Assembly: GCA_001970855.1 (NCBI GenBank)
Contig: LSSN01001774.1
Coordinates: forward strand, 1-12,205
From: Smittium culicis
Lineage: Eukaryota; Kickxellomycota; Harpellomycetes; Harpellales; Legeriomycetaceae
DNA: 12,205 bases
Direction of reading: 5' to 3'
Under the pieces are notes generated by a model that did not search any database, was not told where the DNA came from, and saw only the letters and a program-made list of their open reading frames with translations. Made by a program: the position numbers and the translations under genes. Shown here piece by piece: positions 1 to 7,612 of this stretch (position 1 is the first letter of the stretch; the number at the start of each line of letters is the position of its first letter).

Positions 1-610
1 CAAGAGTAGAGGTCAAGTTGGCTTGGTCGAGAAGCTTGCCGATCAAAGCAAGGCGAGGGCTGCCTGCCAAAGCCTCAGAGAGCTTTCCTGGAACCTTAAG
101 AACCTTGTCGATGATATGAACAGTAGCGTTAGTTGAAGCAATATCGGCCTTGACGATGTTGACTGGGCTGGTGATAGGATCGAAGCTACCGTCATTTAGT
201 CTGACAGCTCCGTTTGACAAGTAGACTCCCAATTTTTGTGCAGCTCCGTTTGGCAAGTTGACGTAGTCCTTTGATGTGAGTAAGGTGTCAAAGAAGGCAA
301 CATCGGCTTTGGCGTCAGTAGATTTGACGGTCAATCCGAGAATGTGGTATGAGACAATGGCGTTGACAACATCCTCAGAGAGTTTGTCAGCTCCGGCTGC
401 CAACAATGCTGCGTCAGTTGGTGCAAAGATGGTGATTGGAGATGTTGGGATACCTCCGCTGGCTGCAAATGCCTTTTCGACAATCGAGGTGATAATTGTC
501 ATGTTAGCTTGAGCCTTCAAAGATTCAACGACGGTTCCGCTCTGAGCAGAGGCGTAGCTGATGGCACAAAGTGCAACTGCGGCGATTTTGGATTTGGTGA
601 AAAACATCAT
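1..610 (-). CDS. Secreted fasciclin (FAS1) domain protein, 3' end off the window
   Basis: Reading the minus strand from ATG at 610 gives 203 codons without a stop, running off the left edge. Residues 1-22 form a signal peptide (MMFFTKSK, then a hydrophobic stretch ending SYASA, cleavage probably before Q23). Residues 24-174 are a FAS1 domain: H1 box TIFAPTDAA at 60-68, the conserved YH pair at 88-89, and H2 box NATVHIIDKVLKVP at 161-174. Residues 175-203 (KLSEAL...LIGKLLDQANLTSTL) look like the start of a second FAS1 repeat, so the whole protein is probably multi-domain. N-glycosylation sequons occur at N36, N161 and N198. FAS1 proteins are extracellular or wall-attached adhesion proteins; that role is inferred from the family. 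Two ATGs are adjacent at the start (610 and 607) and I take the first. The upstream TATA box lies about 95 bp before it. An identical N-terminus starts at 12150 in mirror orientation. Confidence 0.93.
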   Translation of the reverse strand, partial: MMFFTKSKIAAVALCAISYASAQSGTVVESLKAQANMTIITSIVEKAFAASGGIPTSPITIFAPTDAALLAAGADKLSEDVVNAIVSYHILGLTVKSTDAKADVAFFDTLLTSKDYVNLPNGAAQKLGVYLSNGAVRLNDGSFDPITSPVNIVKADIASTNATVHIIDKVLKVPGKLSEALAGSPRLALIGKLLDQANLTSTL

Positions 611-704
611 ATTTCTATATATATACTATACCTTAATACTATCCTGCAAGAGATCCTAATATAATTTAATTGATAATTATAAATAGAACTGGAAACCCAC
701 GCAG

Positions 705-712
705 TATTTATA
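705..712 (-). promoter_or_regulatory. TATA box of the left FAS1 gene
   Basis: TATAAATA on the minus strand, about 95-100 bp upstream of the ATG at 610. The same box is conserved at 12050-12057 in front of the right copy. It is an exact match to the eukaryotic TATA consensus at a suitable distance. Confidence 0.6.
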
Positions 713-719
713 CAGAATT

Positions 720-733
720 TTGATTTAAATCAA
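720..733. promoter_or_regulatory. 14-bp palindrome upstream of the left TATA box
   Basis: TTGATTTAAATCAA is a perfect palindrome lying 7 bp upstream of the TATA box with respect to the FAS1 gene. The same sequence is at 12029-12042 in the right arm. The perfect dyad and its fixed spacing to TATA suggest a binding site for a dimeric regulator. No factor can be named. Confidence 0.35.
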
Positions 734-880
734 GTCCGCAATGATAAACTGCGCTGTGACGATGGAATCTTGTCAAAATAACCTCTTCCCCAAATGGCTC
801 CTAATCCCAAGCATCTTTACCAATATAGACAGCTACTTTGGCTAGACATCGCTAGTGCCAATTTTCACTGATTGCAACTT

Positions 881-890
881 GCCAATTGGC
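881..890. promoter_or_regulatory. GCCAATTGGC palindrome in the left FAS1 upstream region
   Basis: A perfect 10-bp palindrome that contains CCAAT on both strands, about 270 bp upstream of the FAS1 start. It is conserved at 11872-11881 in the right arm. It could be a CCAAT-type element, but the arms are so similar here that conservation alone proves little. Confidence 0.25.
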
Positions 891-1077
891 TCTAGCAATT
901 ATTCTTTGGATTTACTCCGTTATTAAAGTGAATCAATTATTTATTGCAGGATTTTATGTCAGTTTTACTTGGCATTTGAATATTTGACGCTAAATTGATA
1001 TCGCAGCAATTACGCTCGCCCAATGATATGCAAATCGAAGTATAGTTATTGACAAACATCTAGCGTATCATCTCACC

Positions 1078-1097
1078 AAGCGATTCCAAGCGATTCC
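1078..1097. repeat. 10-bp tandem repeat, two units
   Basis: Two perfect copies of AAGCGATTCC. The right arm carries three units at 11655-11684, the third with one substitution. The locus therefore differs in copy number between the two arms. Confidence 0.85.
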
Positions 1098-1218
1098 ATC
1101 AAAACATTACGATATTCCGTCCAATACTCTTAAAATCTCATCAGCAAACAAGGTTAGTTATTAATTGTGCTTAGTAGATGAAAAGTATTCACGAATACAT
1201 TTTGCGTAAACAGTCGAT

Positions 1219-1579
1219 TTCATTGGTTATTGATCTCCATGATTCATCTCCGCTTACTTATAAATAAATTTATTAATAAATTATAATTATAATTGTAATT
1301 AATGTTATTTGTGGGGGGGGGGGGTGTTTCTAAACTCTGTTATTATTACACTTTCGACTAGTAATTCCAGCTTTTTTTAGATTAAAATAAGCTGGGATAA
1401 TTATATCTAGTATAGCATATTAGCCGATTTTGCCTATTAAATCATTCACTTATTAATTATAGTTTTTTATTATTACAAATCTTAAACCAGTAATCTCGCT
1501 AAACAATAAATAAAATTATAGTTTTTGGATCCTAGTTTAATTGTTGATTCATAATAATCAGGCATGTGGCATGTTTCAC
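1219..1579. other. AT-rich left-arm gap with a 12-G tract
   Basis: Similarity to the right arm fades here, with only short shared stretches such as TTACTTATAAAT near 1255. No coding frame is convincing. A run of twelve G at 1313-1324 stands out in otherwise very AT-rich DNA. The segment separates the FAS1 promoter from the receptor relic, and it is longer than its right-arm counterpart because of insertions. Confidence 0.5.
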
Positions 1580-1961
1580 TTATATCTTTTCCGGGCGGTA
1601 GACTATATTGTTCTACCAAATATAGATAACTGTTACAATTAACCCTTTCACGGGCGGTAGAATATTTTTGGTCCACTTAATATAATAACAATTTTCAATT
1701 AAAACGATTTAATTTCAATACAGAATAAATTCTTGGCTCTTTTTATTAAAACAATAATATAACTTTTTATATATCGCTAGCAAAACGATAAATTCATATT
1801 AATTAAGTGTGTTGAATGAGATAGGGTTAATATAATTTAATTCTGTTGCCTTTTAATATATTGTTTTATTATTTAATAATAGTAAGAAATTAGCGTAAAT
1901 TTTAATAAAAGCGAATCATTATATTAGTTTTTATAAATTTGCAGGGTGGGGTTGGGTTTAA
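1580..1961 (+). mobile_element. Old TTAA-type MITE copy (A2), split by a nested copy
   Basis: The 5' part at 1580-1638 (CTTTTCCGGGCGGTAGAC, then CTACCAAATATAGATAAC) matches the start of the ~197-bp family. It breaks at an internal TTAA, where copy A1 (1639-1830) sits. The remainder resumes after 1830 (AATTCTGTTGCC, AGCGAATCA) and decays to a weak 3' end GTTGGGTTTAA. The terminal CCCTTTC is eroded at both ends, which marks it as older than its guest. The whole block is absent from the mirror position of the right arm. Confidence 0.7.
1639..1830 (+). mobile_element. TTAA-type (piggyBac-like) MITE copy A1, nested
   Basis: It starts TTAACCCTTTCACGGGCGG and ends with AGGGTTAA, with TTAA on both sides (1639-1642 and 1827-1830): 192 bp including the flanks. 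The family 5' body GGTAGAATATTTTTGGTCCAC is recognisable. TTAA target duplication and termini beginning CCC are hallmarks of the piggyBac superfamily. The element has no coding capacity. It lies inside copy A2 and so inserted after it. Confidence 0.85.
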
Positions 1962-1992
1962 ACGAATAATCGATTTTATTTCACAACAAGCG

Positions 1993-2907
1993 CCCGAAAT
2001 TGTGCACTGACGTTGGATATCCGCAAATCATGAATGCTGCCGAGTATTGTTTTACAGATGGAGTTATAGACTCCATTTGATAAGTAGCAGATATTATCAA
2101 TCTCGCCTATTTGAGTTTACTGAAGTCTTAGATGTTTTAAATTACATAATTAGAAATTACAGTACTGCATTTCCTGAATGAGAAATAATAATTGGGTAGA
2201 ATGCATTGGCGTTCGATATTATTGGGCTATGCCGGATTATCCCTACCCAATTGTTCAATGGCTAGTCGATACTCCGCCAAGGCAACGTTACATAAATTGC
2301 GTATGATCAATGGGCCAAATATTGGATTCAGTTCTCTAACATAAATCTCAAAATAAAATTTTAATAGTATTTAATTTAACCTTCAATAAATTTGTTAAAA
2401 CTAAATTAGCAGATTTGACAAACATTGATATTATTTTTTGAAGAAATCAATAAGTGCATTCAACGCTAGGATTTTATTGGCCAGTCCTCTTCCACCTTAA
2501 ATATACTTAACCCTTTCACGAGTGGTAGACTATTTTTGATCTACCAAATCTAGCCAACAGGATTCAGTAAAAACAATTTAATATCGAGGCCTTTGGGAAT
2601 ATTCGTTTGTTGTATTATAACAGTCAATATTTAATTTACTTATAAATCATAACCGAATAAAAAAATTGATTTTTTAAAGAGTGTTGGAAAGGAAAGGGCT
2701 AAATAGTATATAGCATAATATTAGTATGGCGCAAAGCTAGCCAATATAAATAGAATTTATATAATTTTCGCCTGGAACTTTGATTAGTCAACTTTTATGA
2801 GATTCATATGCATTTATTGGGCCTTCTGCTATTACTAATTTTATTTACATATTTGGATTTAATCTTTAGCTTTCACTTAGTTTTTATACGCCAAGCATCA
2901 TTTGACC
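1993..2907. repeat. Diverged part of the left inverted-repeat arm
   Basis: It aligns with the reverse complement of 10552-11465. Anchors are CCCGAAATTGTGC at 1993-2005, ATGCATTGGCGTTCGATATT near 2200, AAATATTGGATTCAGTTCTC near 2316, and ACGCCAAGCATCATTTGACC at 2888-2907. Over the 94-bp block ending at 2907 I count 15 mismatches and no gaps (84% identity). A MITE at 2507-2702 interrupts this arm only. The right arm has about 160 bp between equivalent anchors that are missing here. Confidence 0.85.
2507..2702 (+). mobile_element. TTAA-type MITE copy A3
   Basis: A 196-bp copy starting TTAACCCTTTCACGAGTGG and ending AAAGAGTGTTGGAAAGG followed by AAAGGGCTAA. The right flank has mutated from TTAA to CTAA. 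The body carries the family landmarks GGTAGACTATTTTTGATC, CTACCAAATCTAGCCAAC and CGAGGCCTTTGG. It sits in the receptor relic of the left arm and is absent from the right arm. Confidence 0.88.
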
Positions 2908-2920
2908 TTTTTTGTATCAC

Positions 2921-3119
2921 TTAACCCTTCCCGGAGTCAAAGCTCTTAAACACATTAAGAAATTCATAATTGGATAAGTCGTATATTATAGATTTTTTAT
3001 TGGATTTATATAATGACCATCCAATAATTTTTATTATCATATACTAATTTATTAGATTGTTATTTGGTTGGTTAGCTTTGGTAGTTCAAAAAAAAACCAA
3101 CCGCCCCTGAAAGGGTTAA
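2921..3119 (-). mobile_element. TTAA-type MITE, subfamily B (copy B1)
   Basis: A 199-bp element with TTAA at 2921-2924 and 3116-3119. Its minus strand reads TTAACCCTTTCAGGGGCGGT followed by GAACTACCAAAGCTAACC. This resembles the subfamily A 5' end (GGGCGGTAGAC, CTACCAAATATAGCC), but the interior differs, so it is a subfamily of the same element. It shares most sequence with B2 at 6642-6838. Its left edge falls exactly where the left receptor relic stops aligning with the right one. Its right TTAA is also the first four bases of the next element. Confidence 0.85.
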
Positions 3120-3312
3120 CCCTTTCCCGTCCAACACTCTATAAAAAATCGAATTTATTGATTCGATAGTCATTTATAAGATTCTTTATTATTTGCTTTT
3201 ATTATGAATTATACCAATATATCTTAAGGCCTCGGAATTAATTGGTTTTTATTGAACGCGGTTGGCTATATTTGGTCATCCAAAAATAGTCTACCGCGCG
3301 GGAAAGGGTTAA
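3116..3312 (-). mobile_element. TTAA-type MITE copy A4
   Basis: A complete 197-bp copy in reverse orientation, from TTAACCCTTTCCCGTCCAAC to GCGGGAAAGGGTTAA. It is one of the best preserved copies, with both TTAA flanks intact. Its first TTAA is shared with the adjoining element B1, giving a back-to-back pair. Confidence 0.92.
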
Positions 3313-3744
3313 AGGTGGTATTTAACCCCTTTTTTATATAAATATGGACATTCTTTATGTTGGGGTCATTTTATATTGTAAATTGTTGAACTTTATAAAC
3401 TTGAATTAAAAAACTATAGCCAATGATTTAATTAGTTATTTTATTTAGAAAACAAAAATTTCAAAAACAAATGAATAAATAGAAAATTTGAAATTCCTTT
3501 TCATTTCTGCTAATAATATTAGCAAATATTGAATATCCAAGCCAATAAAAATAAACAGCAACAAAGTGACCTCTTTGTTTAGAATCCCCCATATTGAAGC
3601 CGTAGGAGGCATAGATAAGGCTCAAAAAAAACTCAATAAAGAGGAAAAAAGGCCTTTTTCTGTATTTAATAGGCTTCATAAAATATTAATTTAAATTGAA
3701 AGAGACGTAGAATAAGTAAACAAAATAGATTAGCATGAAGTGCC
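3313..3744. other. AT-rich spacer between MITEs
   Basis: Nothing here aligns with the right arm, so the inverted repeat appears to end at the MITE pair. The only frame of note is the 72-codon one at 3461-3679, listed separately. Confidence 0.5.
3461..3679 (-). CDS. Doubtful small hypothetical membrane protein
   Basis: An ATG-initiated frame of 72 codons. It has a basic start (MKPIKYRKR), a hydrophobic segment at about residues 10-30 (FFLFIEFFLSLIYASYGF), a polar loop (DSKQRGH) and a second hydrophobic segment at about 38-56 (FVAVYFYWLGYSIFANII). I do not recognise the family. In DNA this AT-rich, a Phe/Ile/Tyr-rich frame of this length can arise by chance, and there is no supporting promoter or homologue in the window. 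It could also be a fragment of an older membrane-protein gene. Confidence 0.18.
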   Translation of the reverse strand: MKPIKYRKRPFFLFIEFFLSLIYASYGFNMGDSKQRGHFVAVYFYWLGYSIFANIISRNEKEFQIFYLFICF

Positions 3745-3941
3745 TTAACCCTTTACCGTCCAACACTATTAAATAATCCGAATTTATTGATTCGTTTATG
3801 ATTTATACGCAAGTTTATTATTTGTTGTTAAATTACAGTTAACCAAAAATTCTAAAGTTCTCGGAATAAAAGTGTATTAGTCAAATTCAGCTGGCTATAT
3901 TTGGTGGATCAAAAATAGTCTACCACCCGTGAGTGGGTTAA
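3745..3941 (-). mobile_element. TTAA-type MITE copy A5
   Basis: A 197-bp reverse-orientation copy from TTAACCCTTTACCGTCCAAC to ACCCGTGAGTGGGTTAA, with TTAA intact on both sides. The interior keeps GGCTATATTTGGTGGATC and the TTTGTTG/CTCGGAAT landmarks. The right terminus has one change (GTGGG for AAGGG). Confidence 0.9.
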
Positions 3942-5207
3942 AAACTATTTATGAAATTTAAAAAAATATAAAATAATTTTTCAACCAATCCCTCTACGCC
4001 GGTCTATCTGTTCCATACCTATTGGGCATTAATTCGAGAATTTTTTTTTCTTCAATTGATTATTGCCAATAAAGCTATTATAATATGATATAATATGCTT
4101 TAATTATTATCCTGATTACCATTATAAATTAAATTAAAATATTTTTTTATTGGCATATAAATAATGTTTAAATTATAATCCTTAATTTATATTAGCATAA
4201 ACAATAAATATAATAATTCAAATTAATTCAAATTAATTCAAATTGCGATAATATACAGATTCGATGCGCGTATGATGTTCTGAAGTTTGAAATATTTCAA
4301 ATTCTATCAAAAATTTAAAGTAAAATTTCAAGGTTATAACTTTCCTAAATTTGTATATATGATTAAATTTTTTTTGAATTTCAGCTAGATACTTGAAGGA
4401 TACAGATCAATAGTTATATACCCAGCTATTTTGTTAATTAGTATTCATTTTAGTAAATACAACTTTTTATCTATAAAAATATATCTCTAGCACTTTGTTT
4501 TTTCATACTTAATTAATTTGCTATTACGAAGTAAATATTTCATCAAAGTAGGCCTAAACGTACTATACATTTCTTATGAAATTACTATTCATATTTGTTT
4601 TGGGTAGGCTAAACAATAAATTTATGAGATAAAAAATTTCAAGGCGGATATTTTTCAAAAAGATTTATTTGGTATAAAAATTATAAGTTTATAATGTACT
4701 AGGGTACTAGGAAGAATTAAACTTGTTGCATAGCATAATCTTCATAGAAAGTCTTATTCTGTTAATATATAGGAAATGGTAAGGTGAAGAGATCAGTAAA
4801 TTAAAGGAAAGTATGATACAATGAGATGGGGGGATATAAGGAAGATTATCAGTAGATAGAAATTTGCTCGCCGATTGATCAATTAAAAATGTGATTATGT
4901 CATAAAAGTAACTGGTTATCTATTATATGTCCAAGTGTATCTTTAACGAGTATCAAAAGGGCTTTTACATTACATGATCTTCATATTACATATAATAGCT
5001 TAATCGCTATCATAAATGATATTCCATCTAACTGTCTAAATAGCTCTATTTTCTATAATAAAAATGCATAATAGATCCTTTATGTGAAGTATTCTGTATT
5101 TGGTCTATATAATATAACTAACTGAGCTTAGAATAAAATTAATTCCTGAACTGAATCTATTAAAGTACTCCTCAAATAAAAAATAAAAAAAAATCTTAGA
5201 AATAGCT
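3942..5207. other. AT-rich stretch without recognisable genes
   Basis: About 1.27 kb with frequent stops in all frames and no RNA gene motif. It contains three tandem AATTCAAATT units (4215-4244), homopolymer T and A runs, and TATAATATGATATAATATG near 4078. No MITE termini were found. Confidence 0.5.
4215..4244. repeat. Three tandem copies of AATTCAAATT
   Basis: Three perfect 10-bp units in a row. This is a short AT-rich minisatellite with no apparent function. Confidence 0.9.
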
Positions 5208-5259
5208 AATGAATCAATAAATCAATATTTTCGAAGAGCTTTGGACGGGAAAGGGTCAA
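5208..5259 (+). mobile_element. MITE 3'-end fragment (A6)
   Basis: Only the 3' quarter of subfamily A is visible: GAATCAATAAATC, then GAGCTTTGGACGGGAAAGG ending GTCAA, where GTTAA is expected. No 5' part was found upstream, so this is a truncated or decayed copy. Confidence 0.7.
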
Positions 5260-5786
5260 TTATTCTATACATAATCAAAGATAAGCTATTCAATCTGCTC
5301 TTAAGTCCATCAAATTGAATTTTTTATAAATTATTTCAACAAAATGAATTAAAACATTTTTGCTTTAATAATATTTGAAAAAGGATCACTGAATAAAGAT
5401 AAAAATATTTTATTGTGGTTTCTTTTATAATATTTATTACTTTACTTATGCCATATTTTTACCATGATTTCTAATTAGCCTTAATTAGTGTTGTATTTTC
5501 AAATAATTACCAAAATACTACAACACTAAGATTAGTATTATTTTGTTTAATATATCATGGTGAGATGATAAAATGGAATTTAACCAACGCTTACGACATT
5601 GGTTATTTTATAGCTCAACTATTTATTACATCATTTGCAAATGTCATTTGTTTTTATTTAGTGAGATGCTGAATTTTTTTATAATTTAGTTTTTCGGCAT
5701 CTAAAGTCCCTATATCTAAAGAATATATAAATAAAATATTAAATGCAATTACCTATGCTACATTACTTTCATAAAATTTTTCAAAC
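5260..5786. other. AT-rich spacer containing one fold-back
   Basis: No coding frame or RNA gene is recognised. The one structured part is the fold-back at 5461-5561. It ends at the TA flank of the pogo-like element. Confidence 0.5.
5461..5561. repeat. Nested fold-back (imperfect palindrome)
   Basis: Three pairs of complementary arms are nested. ACCATGAT (5461-5468) pairs with ATCATGGT (5554-5561), CTAAT (5471-5475) with ATTAG (5531-5535), and TTAGTGTTGTA (5485-5495) with TACAACACTAA (5519-5529). The 11-bp inner stem is perfect and leaves a 23-nt loop. It may be a decayed fold-back element or a transcript hairpin. Confidence 0.7.
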
Positions 5787-5788
5787 TA

Positions 5789-6298
5789 CAGTAAAACCTC
5801 CGAGATAGCAACAGCTATTTTTGCCCCACTTTGGTCCAAATGTCCTCTCAGATATCAATTTGCCATATGAGAGGTTTTTTCATGATAAAAATAGCTAGCA
5901 AGGAACTAGTTACATATCAGAAAAAAAAAAACCTAAAATCTAGAATTCTAAATATAATTTGAATTGTTTATTTTTTTTAAAAAAAAAATAAAACTTAATT
6001 CGTCAAGTTCATGTTTTAGTTGCTATCTTAGAAATTATATTTTGGCTCATTTTACAGCAATTTTACAACAGAACTGCGAATTGCCCTCTCAGAGTACAAT
6101 TGATAATAGGCCAAATTATTTGCAATATAAATAGCCAATTGACAAATAAAATTTTCTAAAAGTTGCAAATTTATTTAATCAGCCTATAATATCGCTTTAT
6201 TAAGAGTGGGGTATACTCAAACAATAGATAAATGTTTTTTCAATTTAAAATTAATTAAGTTGCTATCTTAGAGGTTTGCCATCTTAGAGGTTTTACTG
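5789..6298. mobile_element. pogo/Tc1-mariner-like non-autonomous element, 510 bp
   Basis: The left end reads CAGTAAAACCTCCGAGATAG and the right end, reversed, reads CAGTAAAACCTCTAAGATGG. TA flanks both sides (5787-5788 and 6299-6300), as expected for the TA target duplication of Tc1/mariner elements; CAGT...ACCTC termini are typical of the pogo branch. The right terminus contains two tandem 16-bp units (6262-6277 and 6278-6293), both copies of the ACCTCTAAGAT motif. Further copies lie inside: ATATGAGAGGTT near 5865, TTGCTATCTTAGA at 6020-6032 and CCTCTCAGA near 6086. CCTCTCA (5844-5850) and TGAGAGG (5868-5874) form a small hairpin. There is no transposase frame. Confidence 0.85.
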
Positions 6299-6357
6299 TA
6301 TATCAATTATTTTTTTTTAACTGTTAATGAATCCGGATTTTTTTATAAAACTATAAT

Positions 6358-6525
6358 TTAGCCCTTTTACGGGCGGTAGGCTATTTTTGATCCGCCAGGT
6401 ATAACCAACTGTGGTTAAGAAGTATTGTTATATTTTAAAATAACAACAAATATTAAACGTGTTTATTAATCATAAAAAAATCAATAATTCGTTATTTTTA
6501 AGAGTATTGGACGGGAAAGGGCTAA
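6358..6525 (+). mobile_element. Internally shortened MITE copy A7
   Basis: A 168-bp copy with ends TTAGCCCTTTTACGGGCGG and GAGTATTGGACGGGAAAGG followed by GCTAA. The flanks have drifted from TTAA to TTAG and CTAA. About 30 bp of the interior are missing compared with the usual 197 bp. Confidence 0.85.
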
Positions 6526-6596
6526 AAAGCCGTTAATTGGATAGTTTATCTAACTAGATAATAAAAATAACCCCCCGCTTGTTTATTTCTTATAAT

Positions 6597-6974
6597 CGTT
6601 AGACTATTTTTGATCTACCAAATATAGCCATGTGTGTTCAATTAACCCTTTATGGGGCCAGCACTCTTAAGCTTAATTAAAAATCATAATTGGATAAGCC
6701 CAAAAAGCTATATTTTATTGGATATACTCAAAAAATTGTCTAATAAAAAGTTACGTTTATATATTGTTTTATGAGTTTGTCATTTGGTTGGATAGAATTG
6801 GTAGTTCAAAAAAGGCCAACCGCCCCTGAAAGGGTTAAATAAAACACTTAAATTCCAAGGCTCTAAGAAATGTTGGTATATTGGAAAATAACAGCAAGTA
6901 GTAAGTTTCGTTATTAATCATAAGCGAATCAATAGATTGGATTCTTTAAAGAGTTTTGGACGGGAAACTGCTAA
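6597..6974 (+). mobile_element. MITE copy A8, interrupted by subfamily B
   Basis: The 5' part (GTTAGACTATTTTTGATC, CTACCAAATATAGCCATG) lacks its first ~15 bp. It breaks at an internal TTCAATTAA, where B2 sits, and resumes after 6838 (ACACTTAAATTCCAAGGC, AAGCGAATCAATAGATTGG). It ends GAGTTTTGGACGGGAAACTGCTAA. The TTAA at both sides of B2 rejoins the two halves cleanly. Confidence 0.82.
6642..6838 (-). mobile_element. TTAA-type MITE, subfamily B (copy B2), nested
   Basis: A 197-bp element with intact TTAA at 6642-6645 and 6835-6838. Its minus strand starts TTAACCCTTTCAGGGGCGGT. It aligns with B1 over its length, for example TCATAATTGGATAAG and TCATTTGGTTGGATAG. It lies inside copy A8 at the same internal position where A1 lies inside A2. 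Confidence 0.9.
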
Positions 6975-7612
6975 TAAGAAAAGTTCCGCTTATCGAAGTA
7001 ATCTTCCATATTAAGATTTTTAGCCTGGAACTCTTTACTCATAAAAGCGCACTCTTCGTAAAGAGTACCCCATATACCTATTGACTATGACTATCTGCTT
7101 TTAGCTTATTTTATTTCCATTTATTACAACCCGAGTAATATTAAAGATTCCAGCAATTAATTATTGGAGCATATCAAATTGGTTAATCTCATTAATTGTA
7201 TAATAGATATTATTAAGTGCTTTTACAAATACTTAATTAGATAATGTAGGGAAAACCCGTCCAATTAATGTCCCAGCAAATATTAATATTGAATTACGAA
7301 ATTATTTATAAAGAAATGATTGATCAATAAATTCATTATGTCAACTTTATAAATAATTACATGCACTTTTACGTTGATCTTTGCTAACTATAAGCTAAAC
7401 CAATAAATCAATAAAAGTTAAGCAGATAATAAATTCATAATTTTGAACTATGAGATTATAACCAATTGTTTCGTCCAATTGGATTCCATAATAGTTGTCA
7501 TAAAAAAAAATTATAATTATAGACTTTAATATTTAGTGGTGTATACTCAGGTGACAACTGTATCTTCATCCACTCTGTTCAAACAAATACCTAAAAGTTT
7601 CATACACTTTTC
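6975..7612. other. AT-rich spacer without recognisable genes
   Basis: No gene is supported. Around 7025-7130 a few short stretches (AGCCTGGAACT, TTATTTTATTTCCAT) resemble the receptor relics, but too weakly to call. ATTAAGT (7213) and ACTTAAT (7231) form a small inverted pair. Confidence 0.45.

Larger units (their letters stand above)
555..1218. repeat. Near-identical part of the left arm of a large inverted repeat
   Basis: This segment is the reverse complement of 11534-12205. The match begins at the right window edge (12205 pairs with 555), so the repeat probably continues into the FAS1 gene beyond the window. Between the FAS1 start and 1218 I count about 11 substitutions, a TA dinucleotide length difference near 618-630, and one 10-bp tandem unit present twice here but three times on the right. 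The FAS1 codons compared are identical. Substitutions cluster at the end farthest from the gene (7 of 11 lie beyond about 1070). Confidence 0.93.
1993..2920 (+). pseudogene. Left relic of a 7TM receptor-like gene, cut by a MITE
   Basis: This plus-strand segment is homologous to the minus-strand relic at 10370-11465. Recognisable pieces are a TM2-like start (ADIINLAYL, around 2087-2113), a TM3-like stretch around 2231-2260 (GLCRII), the shared WIQFSNINL near 2330, and a TM6-like frame from about 2816 reading LLGLLLLLILFTYLD, then IFSFHLVFIRQASFD. Between them lie frameshifts and stops, and a MITE at 2507-2702. The last frame ends in TTAA at 2921, where another MITE begins, so the TM7 part seen in the right copy is missing. 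Function as a receptor is inferred from NLA...D, the TM pattern and comparison with the right copy. It is not expressed as an intact protein. Confidence 0.5.

Noticed and set aside
276..512. Plus-strand 78-codon open frame
   Set aside because: It lies antisense within the clearly coding FAS1 domain and has no features of its own.
1482..1676. Minus-strand 64-codon open frame
   Set aside because: It spans the ends of two MITE copies, so its sequence is transposon termini and not a gene.
7000..7140. A third copy of the receptor relic
   Set aside because: Only short stretches such as CCTGGAACT and TTATTTTATTT match; the similarity does not extend and could be chance at this AT content.
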